From positions 1,555,001 to 1,619,000 of the forward strand of contig OZ005610.1 in NCBI GenBank assembly GCA_963930655.1: a stretch of DNA of 64,000 nucleotides. Direction: 5' to 3'. Origin of the DNA: Myrica gale (lineage: Eukaryota; Streptophyta; Magnoliopsida; Fagales; Myricaceae). The position numbers were made by a program, and so were the translations under genes. Of the stretch, positions 45,198-57,300 are shown in pieces. The first letter of the stretch is position 1; each line of letters begins with the position of its first letter. The notes under the pieces were generated by a model, which saw only the letters and a program-made list of their open reading frames with translations, did not search any database and was not told the DNA's origin.

Positions 45198-46715
45198 AAT
45201 TTGACAATTTAGTCCTTGGGTTTATACCCCTTTTACAAATAGGTCCTTCGATTTTAAACTTCAAATAAAAAGCCCCCGAACTTTTTATCTTTGGCACAGA
45301 AGCCCTTCCGTTAGCCTTCCGTCCATCACCCTAACGGCTAAATACACGTGGTTAAATAAATGGGGAAGTCAGCGTCCAGGTCAGCGTCCACGTCCTCTTC
45401 TTGCAGACGACAACTTGTCGTTTATTATACAACAGAGCTTTCGATGGAAAAGCTCTGTTATCTTAATCTTCACAAAGTCCCCTTCCAACAGGTTGGCCGA
45501 CACTTCCGAACACCCGAGTTACCTCAAATAGGAACTCATGTACAGCCTCACCCCAATATCAATGGGTCCATCATCCCCACCAACCGAATGAAGTGATACA
45601 GGAATCGTTGAAAGGAGATGCACTGTGATTAGCTTCAAACAGCCCAAGTTCAACTTCCGGATCATATGCACTCACAACAAATGCAACATCTTCAAGTGCC
45701 TTCCATTTACCAGGGCTACCTCTCCTAGATAAGCGTTTGGTAGGACAAAAATTAATCACCAACGAGGATGTAGCCTCAAGCCACTCTACTGTCAAACCTT
45801 CAACTTCATCGTAATATATCCGCCGCTCAATCTGAAATCATAAGCATTAAGGAAAACAAGATACAAAACTGCAAAAATAAACCAAAATTTTGGGGTGCAG
45901 GGTAGGGATAGAGAGGTTTTATTTAAGCCATGGGTGGAGAGTCAAAAACAACTTACAGCAAGCTTTTGAATATATACAGAGTAGTTGAGGGCATTCACAA
46001 TCTAGCACCTTACACATGCACTTAACTCTTACGCCAATCTCATCCACTTCCGACAAACAAAAAAAGAAAAGAAAACAATGGACTGCAAAACACAAAGGGC
46101 AGAAGGCAGAAAAAAAGCTACCTCTTTTTTCTTTAGCAGGACCCACATGTAGAGCTTGTCACAGGCATCTTTGACATGCCTACTAGCCAACTTTCTTCCA
46201 TTGCAATAAGCAGCGACCTCTGTAAGTAATTCAGTGCAGGGAACTCTATGCTTCAGTGCCGCGGCTAACAATGCTTCCTTACCTTCCAGGGACTCTGCAT
46301 CGTCTCTATCAAAATGAATACCAGTGAAACATCTTCTTGCCACTTTCTCTCCCATGCTTTGTTTATGAAATGTCCCTCGATGCTTTAAATACAACTCCTC
46401 AGCCTCCAGGGCTCAGCCAGCGTCGAGTGCACTACAATATCAGGATACCTACGAAGCCAAACAGATTTCAATTGCTGGGTAAGTTCCTCCTTGTCGTCAC
46501 TTGCAGCTCCACCGAAAAGCACAAATTCTCCAAACAAAGAGACCTTTGTCTTGTTCTCTTAGCCACGTGTATTTAGCCGTTAGGGTGATGGACGGAAGGC
46601 TAACGGAAGGGCTTCTGTGCCAAAGATAAAAAGTTTGGGGGCTTTTTATTTGAAGTTTGAAATCGAAGGATCTATTTGTAAAAGGATATAAACCCAAACA
46701 CTAAATTGTCAAATT
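45198..46715. mobile_element. Mutator-like element (Pack-MULE candidate) with captured gene segments
   Basis: Inverted repeats of about 154 bp, 45198-45351 and 46563-46715, begin AATTTGACAATTTAG and end at ACACGTGG. They differ by only about eight positions by eye. The flanks AAAAAAAGG and ACAAAAAGA are a possible 9-bp target duplication (7 of 9). The interior has no transposase. On the minus strand it holds exon-like blocks: GEFVLFGGAASDDKEELTQQ near 46500, ALLAAALKHRVPCTELLTEV at 46160-46290 and IERRIYYDEVEGLTVEWLEA at 45780-45833. A GT-AG intron (about 45834-46120) joins KKKE to IERR. I do not recognise the donor gene. Confidence 0.72.
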
Positions 46716-46822
46716 ACAAAAAGAAAAAAAGAAAGCATTCCAACAAAAAGCGCCTCGAAACGAAGCTCAACCACCACCAGATCGGACCTGTTAGAGGAAG
46801 AAAGATCTTGGGCTAAGTAGCA

Positions 46823-48920
46823 ATGACCGTAGATACTGCCACGTGGGCCCACGCCCTCGCAAGGGTCTCGCCTTACACCTTCTCCGCCATCGGCATCGCT
46901 GTCGCCATTGGCGTCTCCGTCCTCGGCGCGGCCTGGTACTACTACCGATCTTGTTTGCCTATCATCTTTTGTTTTTCTTTCTTCCTCGTTTCAATTTCTG
47001 ATTTCTGAGAACCTTTCCGCGAATACTCGGATTTGTTAGGGGTATTTTTATAACTGGAAGCAGTTTGATCGGTGCCGCGATCAAAGCTCCCCGAATTACT
47101 TCGAAGAATCTAATTAGGTATCACGACCGTATGTCTTTCTCTTTTACTCTTTTTCTCAACGTTTTCGCAATTATTATGTTTCTCTTTGAATTACTGGAAT
47201 TTCTAGTTTTTCCTGCTTCCAAGACTGAATGCAAAAATGTGTTCCCTGGACACCTGCGCACTGAGCTTTGATGAAGTGTGGTTCACCGTTGTGTGGAAAT
47301 ACTCTTGTAGAAGTGTTTAGTACCAAGTAGATGTTCATTTTAGCGTTTGGTTTCGGTCAAATTCGATCACTGGCTTACTATACTTGGGTAATTTCTATAT
47401 ATCATCGCTTGCTTCTGTACTCTCCTATGAGAAATTCAGTGCCTATTTTCGTTCTGTACTATTAGGACTGCCTTCCTATGTCGAGCGTTTACTACATTAC
47501 CTGGGCAGAGGTGGTTCTTAATCTCAAATCTTACTTACATGTATGTGTTGTTATGAAAATTGCGGAGAAATCAGAAGATATTTTGTGGTTATTGTGATAT
47601 AATAAAAATAATTTGGTAGATGTGCACTGCATCATATTAATTGTCCCACTGATGCTTCTTTTCTCAAACTCAGTCGCTCTTGAGCAAGTAGTTGTCTGTC
47701 TCACAAAACTCTTTGTGGATTCACTTTCCCGATCCAGCAATCTTCGTCAGAGAACGAACTAAGAAATCAACAAATCTCTGGGCATAAAGGAGGATTAAGA
47801 AGGTTTCTGAAAAATTAGGACGAGAGTGATGTTATCTCTCTTATCCATGGGTGGCTGAAGCGTGAAGGTGTATTCTACTGGGCTTAGCTTGCTTCGTAAT
47901 CTGTAAATGTAAGAGGTAGAGTGCCCCATATTGAAAGGATAACTATTGGTTCACCATCAAACCTCAATTTGTGACACAGTAGCAGTGGTACTTACATTTC
48001 TGGTTTTTTTTTCTTTCTTTTTTTTTTGGGGGGGGGGGGGGGGGAGGGGACACTAGGACATCATGCATCATGAAGTAAGCATGAATTGATTCTGTGTGTC
48101 TGCACAGTTATGCGTTGTCGGTAGATACTTCTATGTCTTTGAACCAGTATTATGCACATAGTTAGACTTCGTCGGCTCATTATAAGCTGGAGCAGATAAA
48201 ACACTTTCTGGACATGCAATGCTTGTTTCTTTCGTGAACAATATGAATCCCCGTTGTAAAACTAGATAAATGATCGTATGTGCTTCCCATTCAATGGTAA
48301 CATTCAAGGCAGGTTATAGCTCTTAAGTTTCAAGCTACCAGAACTTGTTGCTGATGATTGGACATTGAATTGTTCCGTTTTTCCCAATCAAGATAGTGGA
48401 GCAGCGAGGAACACTTTCTAGTTACATCTCTATAGCATAGCTACTTATTTTGCATTGATGGATACACTGTTTTCGTTATTTCAGTGTTATCTTTTGTGAA
48501 GCTGTTGCTATTTATGGCGTTATCGTGGCAATTATTCTGCAAACAAAGTTAGAGAGCGTTCCGTCATCACAGCTTTATGCACCCGAGTCTCTTAGAGCAG
48601 GATATGCAATCTTCGCATCCGGGCTTATTGTGGGATTTGCAAACCTTGTCTGCGGGTATATATCTCCTGACTTTGACCCTTCTGTGGAATTCTCGTAAAC
48701 ATTTTTCTGCCTCTCGCACGTTCATTCTGCTTCTTCTTTCTGCAATAGGGTGTGTGTGGGAGTCATTGGAAGCAGTTGTGCATTATCCGATGCTCAAAAC
48801 TCCACTCTTTTTGTGAAGATTCTTGTGATCGAAATCTTCGGTAGTGCTCTTGGATTGTTCGGAGTAATTGTGGGAATTATCATGTCGGCTCAAGCATCAT
48901 GGCCTGCAAACGCCGCGTAA
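46823..48920 (+). CDS. VHA-c'': V-type H+-ATPase subunit c'' (VHA-c'')
   Basis: This is a proteolipid of the membrane-embedded V0 rotor that carries protons into the vacuole and trans-Golgi compartments. Four exons (46823-46935, 47040-47117, 48485-48655, 48749-48920) encode 177 residues, the normal plant length. Membrane helices are at [40 protein letters not shown] (with the proton-binding Glu), [20 protein letters not shown] and [20 protein letters not shown]. Splice phases are all consistent. The ATG at 46823 begins the family N-terminus. Intron 3 contains a long T/G homopolymer tract near 48007-48050. The MULE ends about 107 bp upstream of the start codon, so the promoter or leader may include transposon sequence. 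Confidence 0.95.
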
Positions 48921-49604
48921 TTTGCTGTTCTCGCTGGAACTTGAGGACTCAGCTATGACACAGCGCAATGTCTTATTTACCGCAAACAGACTCTGTATCT
49001 TGTTTCAAGCTGTTATTAATAGGGATATTTAGAATTCATGTGGATATAGATTGTGTCCTTATTTCAATCTTGGTCTGCATTTTTTCTGTAGATGGAAATG
49101 AAATTGAAGGCATGCTAAAATTTGTCCTGAGATGCATATGCTCGTTTCAATCGAAGCTGCATATCAACAAAAAGGAAAAAAATTCTTCAGCATTTCCTTT
49201 CTATGGAAACAAAATGTTGGAAAAGAGCGGTGGGCCATTTTACTGAAGCCTTTTTCATGAAAATGAGCTCCTTTTTTCCTTTTTATGTGGAATAAAATTT
49301 CTCGTAATCTCCAATTATACACGTATTGGGCTGTTTGGGGTGCATCTTTAGGTAGGCTTTTGGACGTGGGCTAAGCGGAAACCTGATACTGGAAAAGCTA
49401 TACGCATTAGAAACGTAGACGGAAAACCAAACGACCTTGACGGATCATGCCAACCTCATTTTCCCCCATGATAATACAAGGGTTGTTTCTTCTGGTACCC
49501 ACACGAATAGTCCCTTCACCGTCTTCTCTCACTATAAATTCATTCACAAATAAGCCAAAATTGCACCAGAGACAACTTCTGATCCTCTTCAATTTCCTCA
49601 GAAA
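48921..49604. promoter_or_regulatory. VHA-c'' 3' flank and BAHD gene promoter with TATA box
   Basis: TATAAAT at 49533-49539 lies about 66 nt before the BAHD ATG, a good position for a TATA box with a short leader. The first part of the stretch is the presumed VHA-c'' 3' UTR. No other motif was seen. Confidence 0.5.
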
Positions 49605-51049
49605 ATGGCAGAGATCACATACATTTGCAAACGAACCGTGGTTAGCACCAAACCGATCCAACCCGGAACCTACTGTCCCTTTTCAGTGCTCGACCGCCAA
49701 ATGGAGAAAAAACACGTTAGGATAGTGTGCTACTACGAGTGGCCTAAGGGGAAGACAGAGGCCGGAGAGATCACAGAAAGGCTTAGAGAGTCTCTATCGG
49801 AGGTGCTTACGTATTTTCCGAAAGTGACCGGAAGGTTGATAAGAAATGACAAAGGGCATTGGGCGATCAAATGCAACGACGCTGGAGTGAGAATGGTGGA
49901 AGCTAGGGCCAAAGGGAGCGTGGATGATTGGCTACAGAGTGTCGACAGGGACAAGGAGCTTATGCTTGTGTACTGGGAGGAGATGTTCTCTAAGTCATAC
50001 TTTTGGTCTACGTTTTATGTTCAGGTATCTATTGTCTCAGACTCTCATCCCTCTCTATAAAAAAAAAAGACACAAATCTTTGAGATTTTATCTTGTTCAT
50101 CTTTTTTCAATTCCAGGTAACTGAATTTGAAGAAGGTGGGCTGGCCATTGGCCTGAGCTGCTTTCATCTCCTTGCGGATCCCACTTGTGCCGCTCTGTTC
50201 ATCAAGGCTTGGGCAGACACAGCCTTGGGCCGGAAAATGCTTTCTCCTCCTTTCTTCCACCCACTGCCGCCCCGAAGACCTGCTGGTAACAAAATTCCTA
50301 GCCACGAGCCTTACACTGCCTTAATTGACCACTACAAACTATCCATTGAGAATTCCGCTCCATTTACAGACGCAAAACACACAACTATAGCCCTAGCATT
50401 TTCCGACCACATGGTCCAAGCCTGCATGAGGATGGCCCAGTCACATCCTGTACAGAACAACCCCGATCTGTCCCCCTTTGAGGCCTTAGCTGGCCTTTTC
50501 TGGGTCTGTGTGAGCAAAGTGAAAGGTTTGAGAAATGGGCTAGTTAACATGTCCATTTGTTTGGATTCAAGAAAAGTCTTGGGCTTAGATAAAGGGTTTT
50601 TCGGAAACTGCACTGTTTATAATAAGGTCCATTCGGCTGGTATGGACGAACACAGATTGCCCCAAGCTGCTAGGACTATAGGGGAGGTGGTGGCAAAAAT
50701 GGACTGTGAGGGGATAATGGATTTAATCGAGTGGCTTGAACGCAACGACATCGAATCACCAACAGTAACGAATAATTGTGATCTGATTTGTGCTAATTTA
50801 GAGGTTGGGAGCGCAAATTCTACAGAATTCCTTGAAGGGTTGAAACCAATTCGTGTTTCGTATCATGTCGAGCCAGTGTTTGGAATTGGGCAGGTCTTGA
50901 TTTGTCCGGCTCCCCCAAACGAGGGTCCATTGGGCAGGGTGGTTATGGTCACGCTTCCAGAGGATGAGGTGCTTAAGCTGTGTGAAGATGAACTTATTCT
51001 GCAATTATCTCCTACCATTTTGATGGGAGTGAAGAAAAACCATGCTTGA
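49605..51049 (+). CDS. BAHD-family acyltransferase, HxxxD present, DFGWG lacking
   Basis: BAHD enzymes transfer acyl groups from CoA thioesters to alcohols or amines in specialised metabolism. Two exons (49605-50024 and 50117-51049) encode 450 residues, with the single intron at the usual place after YVQ. The catalytic motif is CFHLLADPTC, i.e. HLLAD (HxxxD). The structural DFGWG motif is missing, and the region reads SYHVEPVFGIGQVLICPAPP. The N-terminus MAEITYICKRTVVSTKPIQP and the block LTYFPKVTGRL are typical. Members lacking DFGWG include the CER2/CER26-like proteins that assist fatty acid elongation, and this protein may belong to that wider clade. Substrate cannot be stated. The frame is intact. 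Confidence 0.88.
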
Positions 51050-53379
51050 CATGAAAAAGGTTGCAATTGGGTGCCATTTTCTCACTATCCATGTACGCTT
51101 CTGGGGGAGAGACAAAGGTGGATATAATATTAATCTCAATTCTCATGTTGTATCTATGTGCCCTTTCAATCATTCTAATACCCCTGGGACAATCTCAATT
51201 AAAGAAATCTAACTCCTCCATCAGCACTAACCACTTCTGTCTCGCATTTAAGCAGTTTGGTCATAAAAGGATAGGTCTTTTTAATAATTGGAACCGAGTC
51301 TTTATAAACTTGCTTGTTAGTGCCCTATTATTATGTAACTTTTTACACACTCAAACACTAATGCCAACAAAATCTATACTGCCTTAAAAAAAATCACAAT
51401 TTTTTTTATCCATCCAAACTCAGCCTTAAATAACAGAAAATGTCAGGCGCGAATCATGTTGGGGTCTTATTTTGGAGTCGCACGACTCAGGCCATAATGA
51501 CACATTTGTTCTTGGATGCGTGTACCCTCGACACTTGTTCCAAATTGTTTTTGAAGTAGTTTTTAAATTTTAAAGATACATTTGTCGACTCTGGATCGAC
51601 ATGTCAACGATATCGTCCGGATACGTAGGGATTCTATACACATGGGTCGGCGATTCTATATCCATCCAATCTTTTTACGGTGCGTTTCGCGATCGGCGGA
51701 TATTTCCATATTTTTCTTTTGGTTTTGGGTCACCTCGCATGGAACTCGCTATGCTTCCTCAAGAGTCAAGATCACTTAAACAAAACCCACTGCGCACTGG
51801 CAATTGGTTAATACATAAACCAGGAAAGTCTCCAAGAGAATATCTCACTCCGTCCCTGCTTGATCAACGCCAACGGCAATGATCATCTACTCCTGACTTC
51901 TCTGTGGGGGTTGACAAAGCAAACCAGCATGCATGCAGCATCAACACTTGAGCAAGAAAGCAACTCCCAATGGGTTTTTCTAGGGATGCGTCCACTATCT
52001 CGTTCTTCTTCAAAAGCAATATTTCTGTATATTTTCCTTTAGTATTCCTTACTTGGCAAGTAGGGATCATCAATAAACTAATTACCCAAAAGATCAGAAG
52101 CTCAAATGAGATAAATTAAAAGATAATTAATATGTATCCAAAAAAGACACCATGCAAATAGACATTTTCCCTGAGAGGAAACCATCTCATGACAAAGTCA
52201 AACTTGCATTTGCAGTTGGTATGTGTATATATATATAGATTTATGCATGTGATACCCACGATCATTGATTCACTAAATCCTTCCACCAGCTGCTTAAGCA
52301 GTGAAAATGGTTGTACTAAACCTGTAACTTAATTAAGTGGTGTTACTTATCCTCTGGTTCATATATAAGCAAATTAATAAGAGCAGAAAGATGCAAATTA
52401 ACTGGCCTATAACATTACACCCAAATGAAGTTTGTCAATTTGTATAGTGAAAGCTGTTGCAGATAATTGGGTGAAACTTGCTTTAGCCGCAATTAACTCT
52501 ACGGACTACGGCCTCTGCAATATTTACTTAATTATTCCCTCAAAGAAGGGGTTGGAAGATGAAGGGATCGACTATCGAGAGTTTAATAAGCTGAAGTAAG
52601 CGCTGGCATCACTTAATATTCGACAGCATAATTCACACAACTCACCAATTCATGTAACATTTTTAATATTCAGAATAGTTAGAGGGTACCATCATGATTT
52701 TGTCTCACTTATAGCCCCCCAAAAAACCCAATTGCTTCGCTTATAGCTAGGTCAGAAATAGGTTTGGACCGGTGCATGCTTGATCATGGTGGATTAATAA
52801 TCTCGGCCATTGACTTCAGCGTCTTCAATGGTGATTGTAATCAAGGTCTCTCCGGCATACCAGGTCATGCTACATCTCGTCATGCCTCGCACGTCGAGGA
52901 GAGATCAGATCTCTTTCAAGTAGATCTTGGCCCAAGAAAATCTTGGCTTGTTACATTAACCCCATGCACTTTAGACTACCTGAAACCCAAGCATGAATGA
53001 CAATATTGAGGTGTTTATGAGTTCAGGTTTTGGACCTTCCCCACAAAGAAATATCAGGTCTCCATTTCGGAATGAGAACTATGTGAAGTGTTCAGTTAAT
53101 TTCCACAGGAAGGAAGGGTACTGAATAGAAATAAGTCAGAGAAGTTAGAAAAGTTTCAAGCATGCACAAGGCCATAGAGGGAAGGAAATGGCGAGGTGAT
53201 TTAACAGTACCGTTGTAAATGGGACGGACGTGGCTCAAGGCTAATCTGATATTGATTAGAGACACGGAAAGCATGTGCTGCAATTAAGAAAGGGATATTG
53301 GACACATCAAATCTCATACTTGAATAATTGCTTGATTGGGATATAACTTAATCAAGTAAAATTAAGGTAAAGAAGGATA
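51050..53379. other. Long intergenic region, nothing recognised
   Basis: These 2.3 kb have no supported gene. Short open frames (e.g. 51601-51882, 52764-53000) show no family similarity. A few TA runs near 52226-52238 and general AT richness are the only features noted. Confidence 0.45.
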
Positions 53380-53613
53380 TGTTGGATTAATCCCAACAAT
53401 CTCTCGCTCACACATCGGACGTTGAGTTGGGTGAAAAAAACTCATTCCATAACCGATGTGAGACTAACCCCAACAATCTCCACACAACGATACCAGTGTC
53501 GGGTGGTCTTGGTCCTTCTCAACTTCAAAACCTAGCTTAAGAGGAGATTTCTTCTCACACTTATAAACTGACCACCAATCCCTTCCACAACAGATGTGAG
53601 ACTAACCCCAACA
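53380..53613. repeat. Possible solo LTR/TRIM-like repeat
   Basis: The stretch starts TGTTGGATTAATCCCAACA and ends ACCCCAACA, giving TGTTGG/CCAACA-type termini. GATGTGAGACTAACCCCAACA occurs twice inside (about 53455 and 53594). This wording is common in short plant LTR elements. No 5-bp target duplication was evident, so the call is tentative. Confidence 0.4.
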
Positions 53614-54398
53614 CTTCTAAGGTGGCAGCTGTTCTTCATTTCCTAGATAGTTGCATTCTATTTTCCTGGAAATATCTTTCATTTTCCTTATCCCTGGATG
53701 ATGCGAAATAAAATATACATGTGAATGGAAAATAGGGGAATCTGCCTTAGTTGGAGATGTGTACATTCGGAGACGCAGAGAATTTGGCAGTTCAGAGACC
53801 TTTGAGATTGCCATTATTGCTTGATAAATTAAGGCTTTTTGCTCATCTGCAGAAAATGCATGCGTACCACGCAGAATTAGAAAATCTCGTAGAATTTGAG
53901 GAAGTTGAAACAGAGGATTAAGGAATCTGAAAGGTTTGAGTGACGCGTCTTAAAACTATTGTAATTGTTGTTGGTGGTGGTATGATAGCGATGGTTAATT
54001 TGGGGGAATAGAGTGATGTTCCCGGCCAGGCTTGTTGCTGTCTTTGATGATATATGCCAGTGTATCAGATCCATCAATATAAAACTACACAGAAGTTGAC
54101 TCTTTAGAAGTTCGTGTACTGCTTAAGGGTTATGACACTTTCCAGCTACACACACAAAAATGTATATATACCCTTTCTCTTGTATAGAACTCTTGAAGTA
54201 AACCGAATTCCGAGGAGAGCGAAAACCTAGTTGTATCTTTCTGTCCATTCACGAAAACTCTGTAAGAGAGAGAAGAGAAACCCGTTTTCAGGTTCTTGAG
54301 CTCGAATACCAATGCACTCAAGTTTTCCTGCATGAAAGTCGGAGGAAACTTTCTTGGTTTTTTTTACCTACATTGAAAAAAACTGTAGGGTTGATCAA
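53614..54398. promoter_or_regulatory. ABCG transporter 5' flank with TATA-like element
   Basis: TATATATA at 54162-54169 lies about 230 bp before the ATG and could serve as TATA box. No further motif is supported. Confidence 0.35.
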
Positions 54399-57300
54399 AT
54401 GGAGGGTGGTGATATAGTGAGAGTGAGTAGTGCACGTCTAAGCAGCTCTAGCATCTGGAGGAACAGTACCATGGAAGTTTTTTCCAAATCTTCCCGGGAA
54501 GACAACGACGAAGAAGCTCTGAAATGGGCTTCTCTTGAGAAACTGCCCACTTATTTACGTATAAGACGAGGGATACTCGCTGAAGCAGAGGGTCAAGCCA
54601 GAGAGATTGATATAAAGAATCTTGGACTGCTAGAGAGAAAGAGTTTAATGGAGAGGCTTGTGAAAATTGCAGAGGAAGATAATGAGAACTTCCTGTTGAA
54701 GCTCAAGGAGCGCATTGAACGGTAAATCTTTTTTTTTTATATATACTTCTAATATTTGAAGAAAACCTTATTACATCAAGTGTTTGTTCTGATTTTCCTC
54801 TGTTTCAAACTTGAAACACAGTGTTGGACTTGATATTCCAACAATTGAAGTCCGGTTCGAGCACTTATATGTTGAGGCAGAAGCTTATGTTGGAAACAGG
54901 GCATTGCCCACTATTTTCAATTTTTGTGTCAATATGCCAGAGGTATATACTTCATCTTTTAGATCAAGAACACCAACCATGTAATTTCTTCATTTATCTG
55001 TGAATTTAATTGTAACCCTGTATACATCCACTCTTCTTTCTTTATAGGGTTGCCTGAGTTACCTCCACATGCTTCCAAGTAGAAAGAAACCATTTCCAAT
55101 TCTTCATGATGTTAGCGGAATCGTCAAGCCCGGAAGGTTAGTAGAGACAGCTTATCAAAATATCCATTATAGATACTTAAACTGTTCACATGTCAATCAG
55201 TTAATCTGGATTCTGCAGAATGACATTGCTTTTAGGGCCCCCAAGCTCCGGAAAAACCACTCTACTATTGTCCTTGGCAGGAAAACTTGGCAAAGAGCTG
55301 AAAGTAAGGAAATTATATTTCAATCTTCTTCACTGCTTAGTTTGGGAAAAAAAATTTCAATCTACTAGGAGTTCTCACGAGAGCTTTTGAATTCCAGTCC
55401 TCAGGGATAGTCACCTACAATGGACGTCGAATGGAAGAGTTTGTACCGCAGAGAACATCTGCTTATATAAGTCAACATGATCTGCATATAGGAGAAATGA
55501 CAGTGAGAGAAACACTAGCTTTTTCTGCAAGATGTCAAGGGGTCGGGACAAGTTATGGTCAGTTCACAAAGAAAACATGAAGATTCATATGTTTTGAAGA
55601 TTGTATTTTTCAGAGGAAAGGGCTTAATTAAATCTTCCTCGTGGAAATTTTGCAGAAATGTTGGCAGAACTATCGAGGAGAGAGAAGGCAGCAAATCTTA
55701 AGCCAGATCCTGATCTTGATGTCTATATGAAGGTGAGTGAACAGCACCAGAAGATAAAAACTCTCTGCACCTGTGAAAAATTAGGAGCAATTTTATCTCT
55801 ATAACTCTGAAATTTTTTTTCTCAAGCTTACATTTTTCTTGTATACAATTGCTCAACACTTCCAAATTTGCAGGCTGCAGCGCTAGAAGGGCAGGAAGCC
55901 AATATTGTAACAGATTATATCCTCAAGGTACAAGTTGAAATCAATCTGCCTTTAAAGGGATGCATTGTAACAAAAAAACAAAAGGATCTGATCTAATTTT
56001 TGTTGTTGATCGCTATTGTTTTGAAGATTCTTGGACTTGAAGTCTGTGCTGATACCATGGTGGGGGATGAAATGGTACGAGGTATATCCGGCGGACAAAA
56101 GAAACGGCTCACGACGGGTAAAGAACAAAACAAAACACTGGCACACACGCTTTTTGCCTATTTACTTCCAAACTCCTCACTTCAGCTATTCTAAGCAAAG
56201 TCCTCACTTCAGTTGATTTGCATGTTATTGCCAACAAAATGTATAGGGGAAATGATGGTCGGGCCAGCAAGAGCACTTTTCATGGATGAGATCTCGACTG
56301 GTCTGGACAGTTCAACTACATTCCAGATTGTGAAATCGATCAGAGAATCCATCCACATTCTCAATGGAACAGCAGTTATCTCTCTCCTGCAGCCTGCACC
56401 AGAAACCTACGACCTATTTGATGACATAATTCTGCTCTCCGACGGACAAATTGTGTATCAGGGTCCTCGTGAAAATGTGCTCGAGTTCTTTGAATATATG
56501 GGCTTCAACTGTCCAGAGAGAAAAGGAGTTGCTGACTTCTTACAAGAAGTAATTCACATTTTTGACTCACAATATCCTTCTTTGTACCCCATTTCATTCT
56601 TCAGAAGATATTTTACATTTTCCTTTCTCTTATGCTTTGTGAATATATTGTGATAGGTGACATCAAGGAAAGATCAAGGGCAGTACTGGGAAAATCAAGA
56701 TGAACCTTGGAGTTATGTTTCAGTACAGGAATTTGCTGAAGCATTTCAGTCATTTCACATTGGTCGAAAACTAGGTGACGAGCTTGCTACTCCTTTTGAC
56801 AAGTCCAAAGGCCATCCCGATGCTTTAATGACCAAGAAGTATGGAGTTAGCCAGAAAGAGCTTTTCAAAGCCTGTGTTTCTAGAGAACTTTTGCTTATGA
56901 AGAGGAATTCGTTTGTCTACATTTTCAAGATATCCCAAGTAAGTAGTATTCAAGCACTATTTTCCTCAGCAAGGAATTCCTATTTCCATCTGCAAATGGT
57001 GAATTAACATAAGTTAAGATATTGAGCTTCTCATTTAAGTTCAGCTAATTTTTAACTCACTGTTTCAATTTTTGCTGTTTTTCAGTTGATTCTGATGGCT
57101 TTTATAACAATGACACTATTTCTAAGAACTAACATGCACCGGGATACAGTTGCGGATGGTGGCATTTACATGGGTGCTATGTTCTTCACAATCATCATAA
57201 TAATGTTTAATGGATTCTCCGAGCTTGCAATGACCCTCATGAAACTTCCCGTCTTCTACAAGCAAAGGGATCTCCTCTTCTATCCTTCTTGGGCATATGC

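Noticed and set aside
48003-48050. Long T then G homopolymer as a functional G-quadruplex
   Set aside because: It lies deep in VHA-c'' intron 3 and adjoining T/G runs are prone to assembly error; no supporting context.
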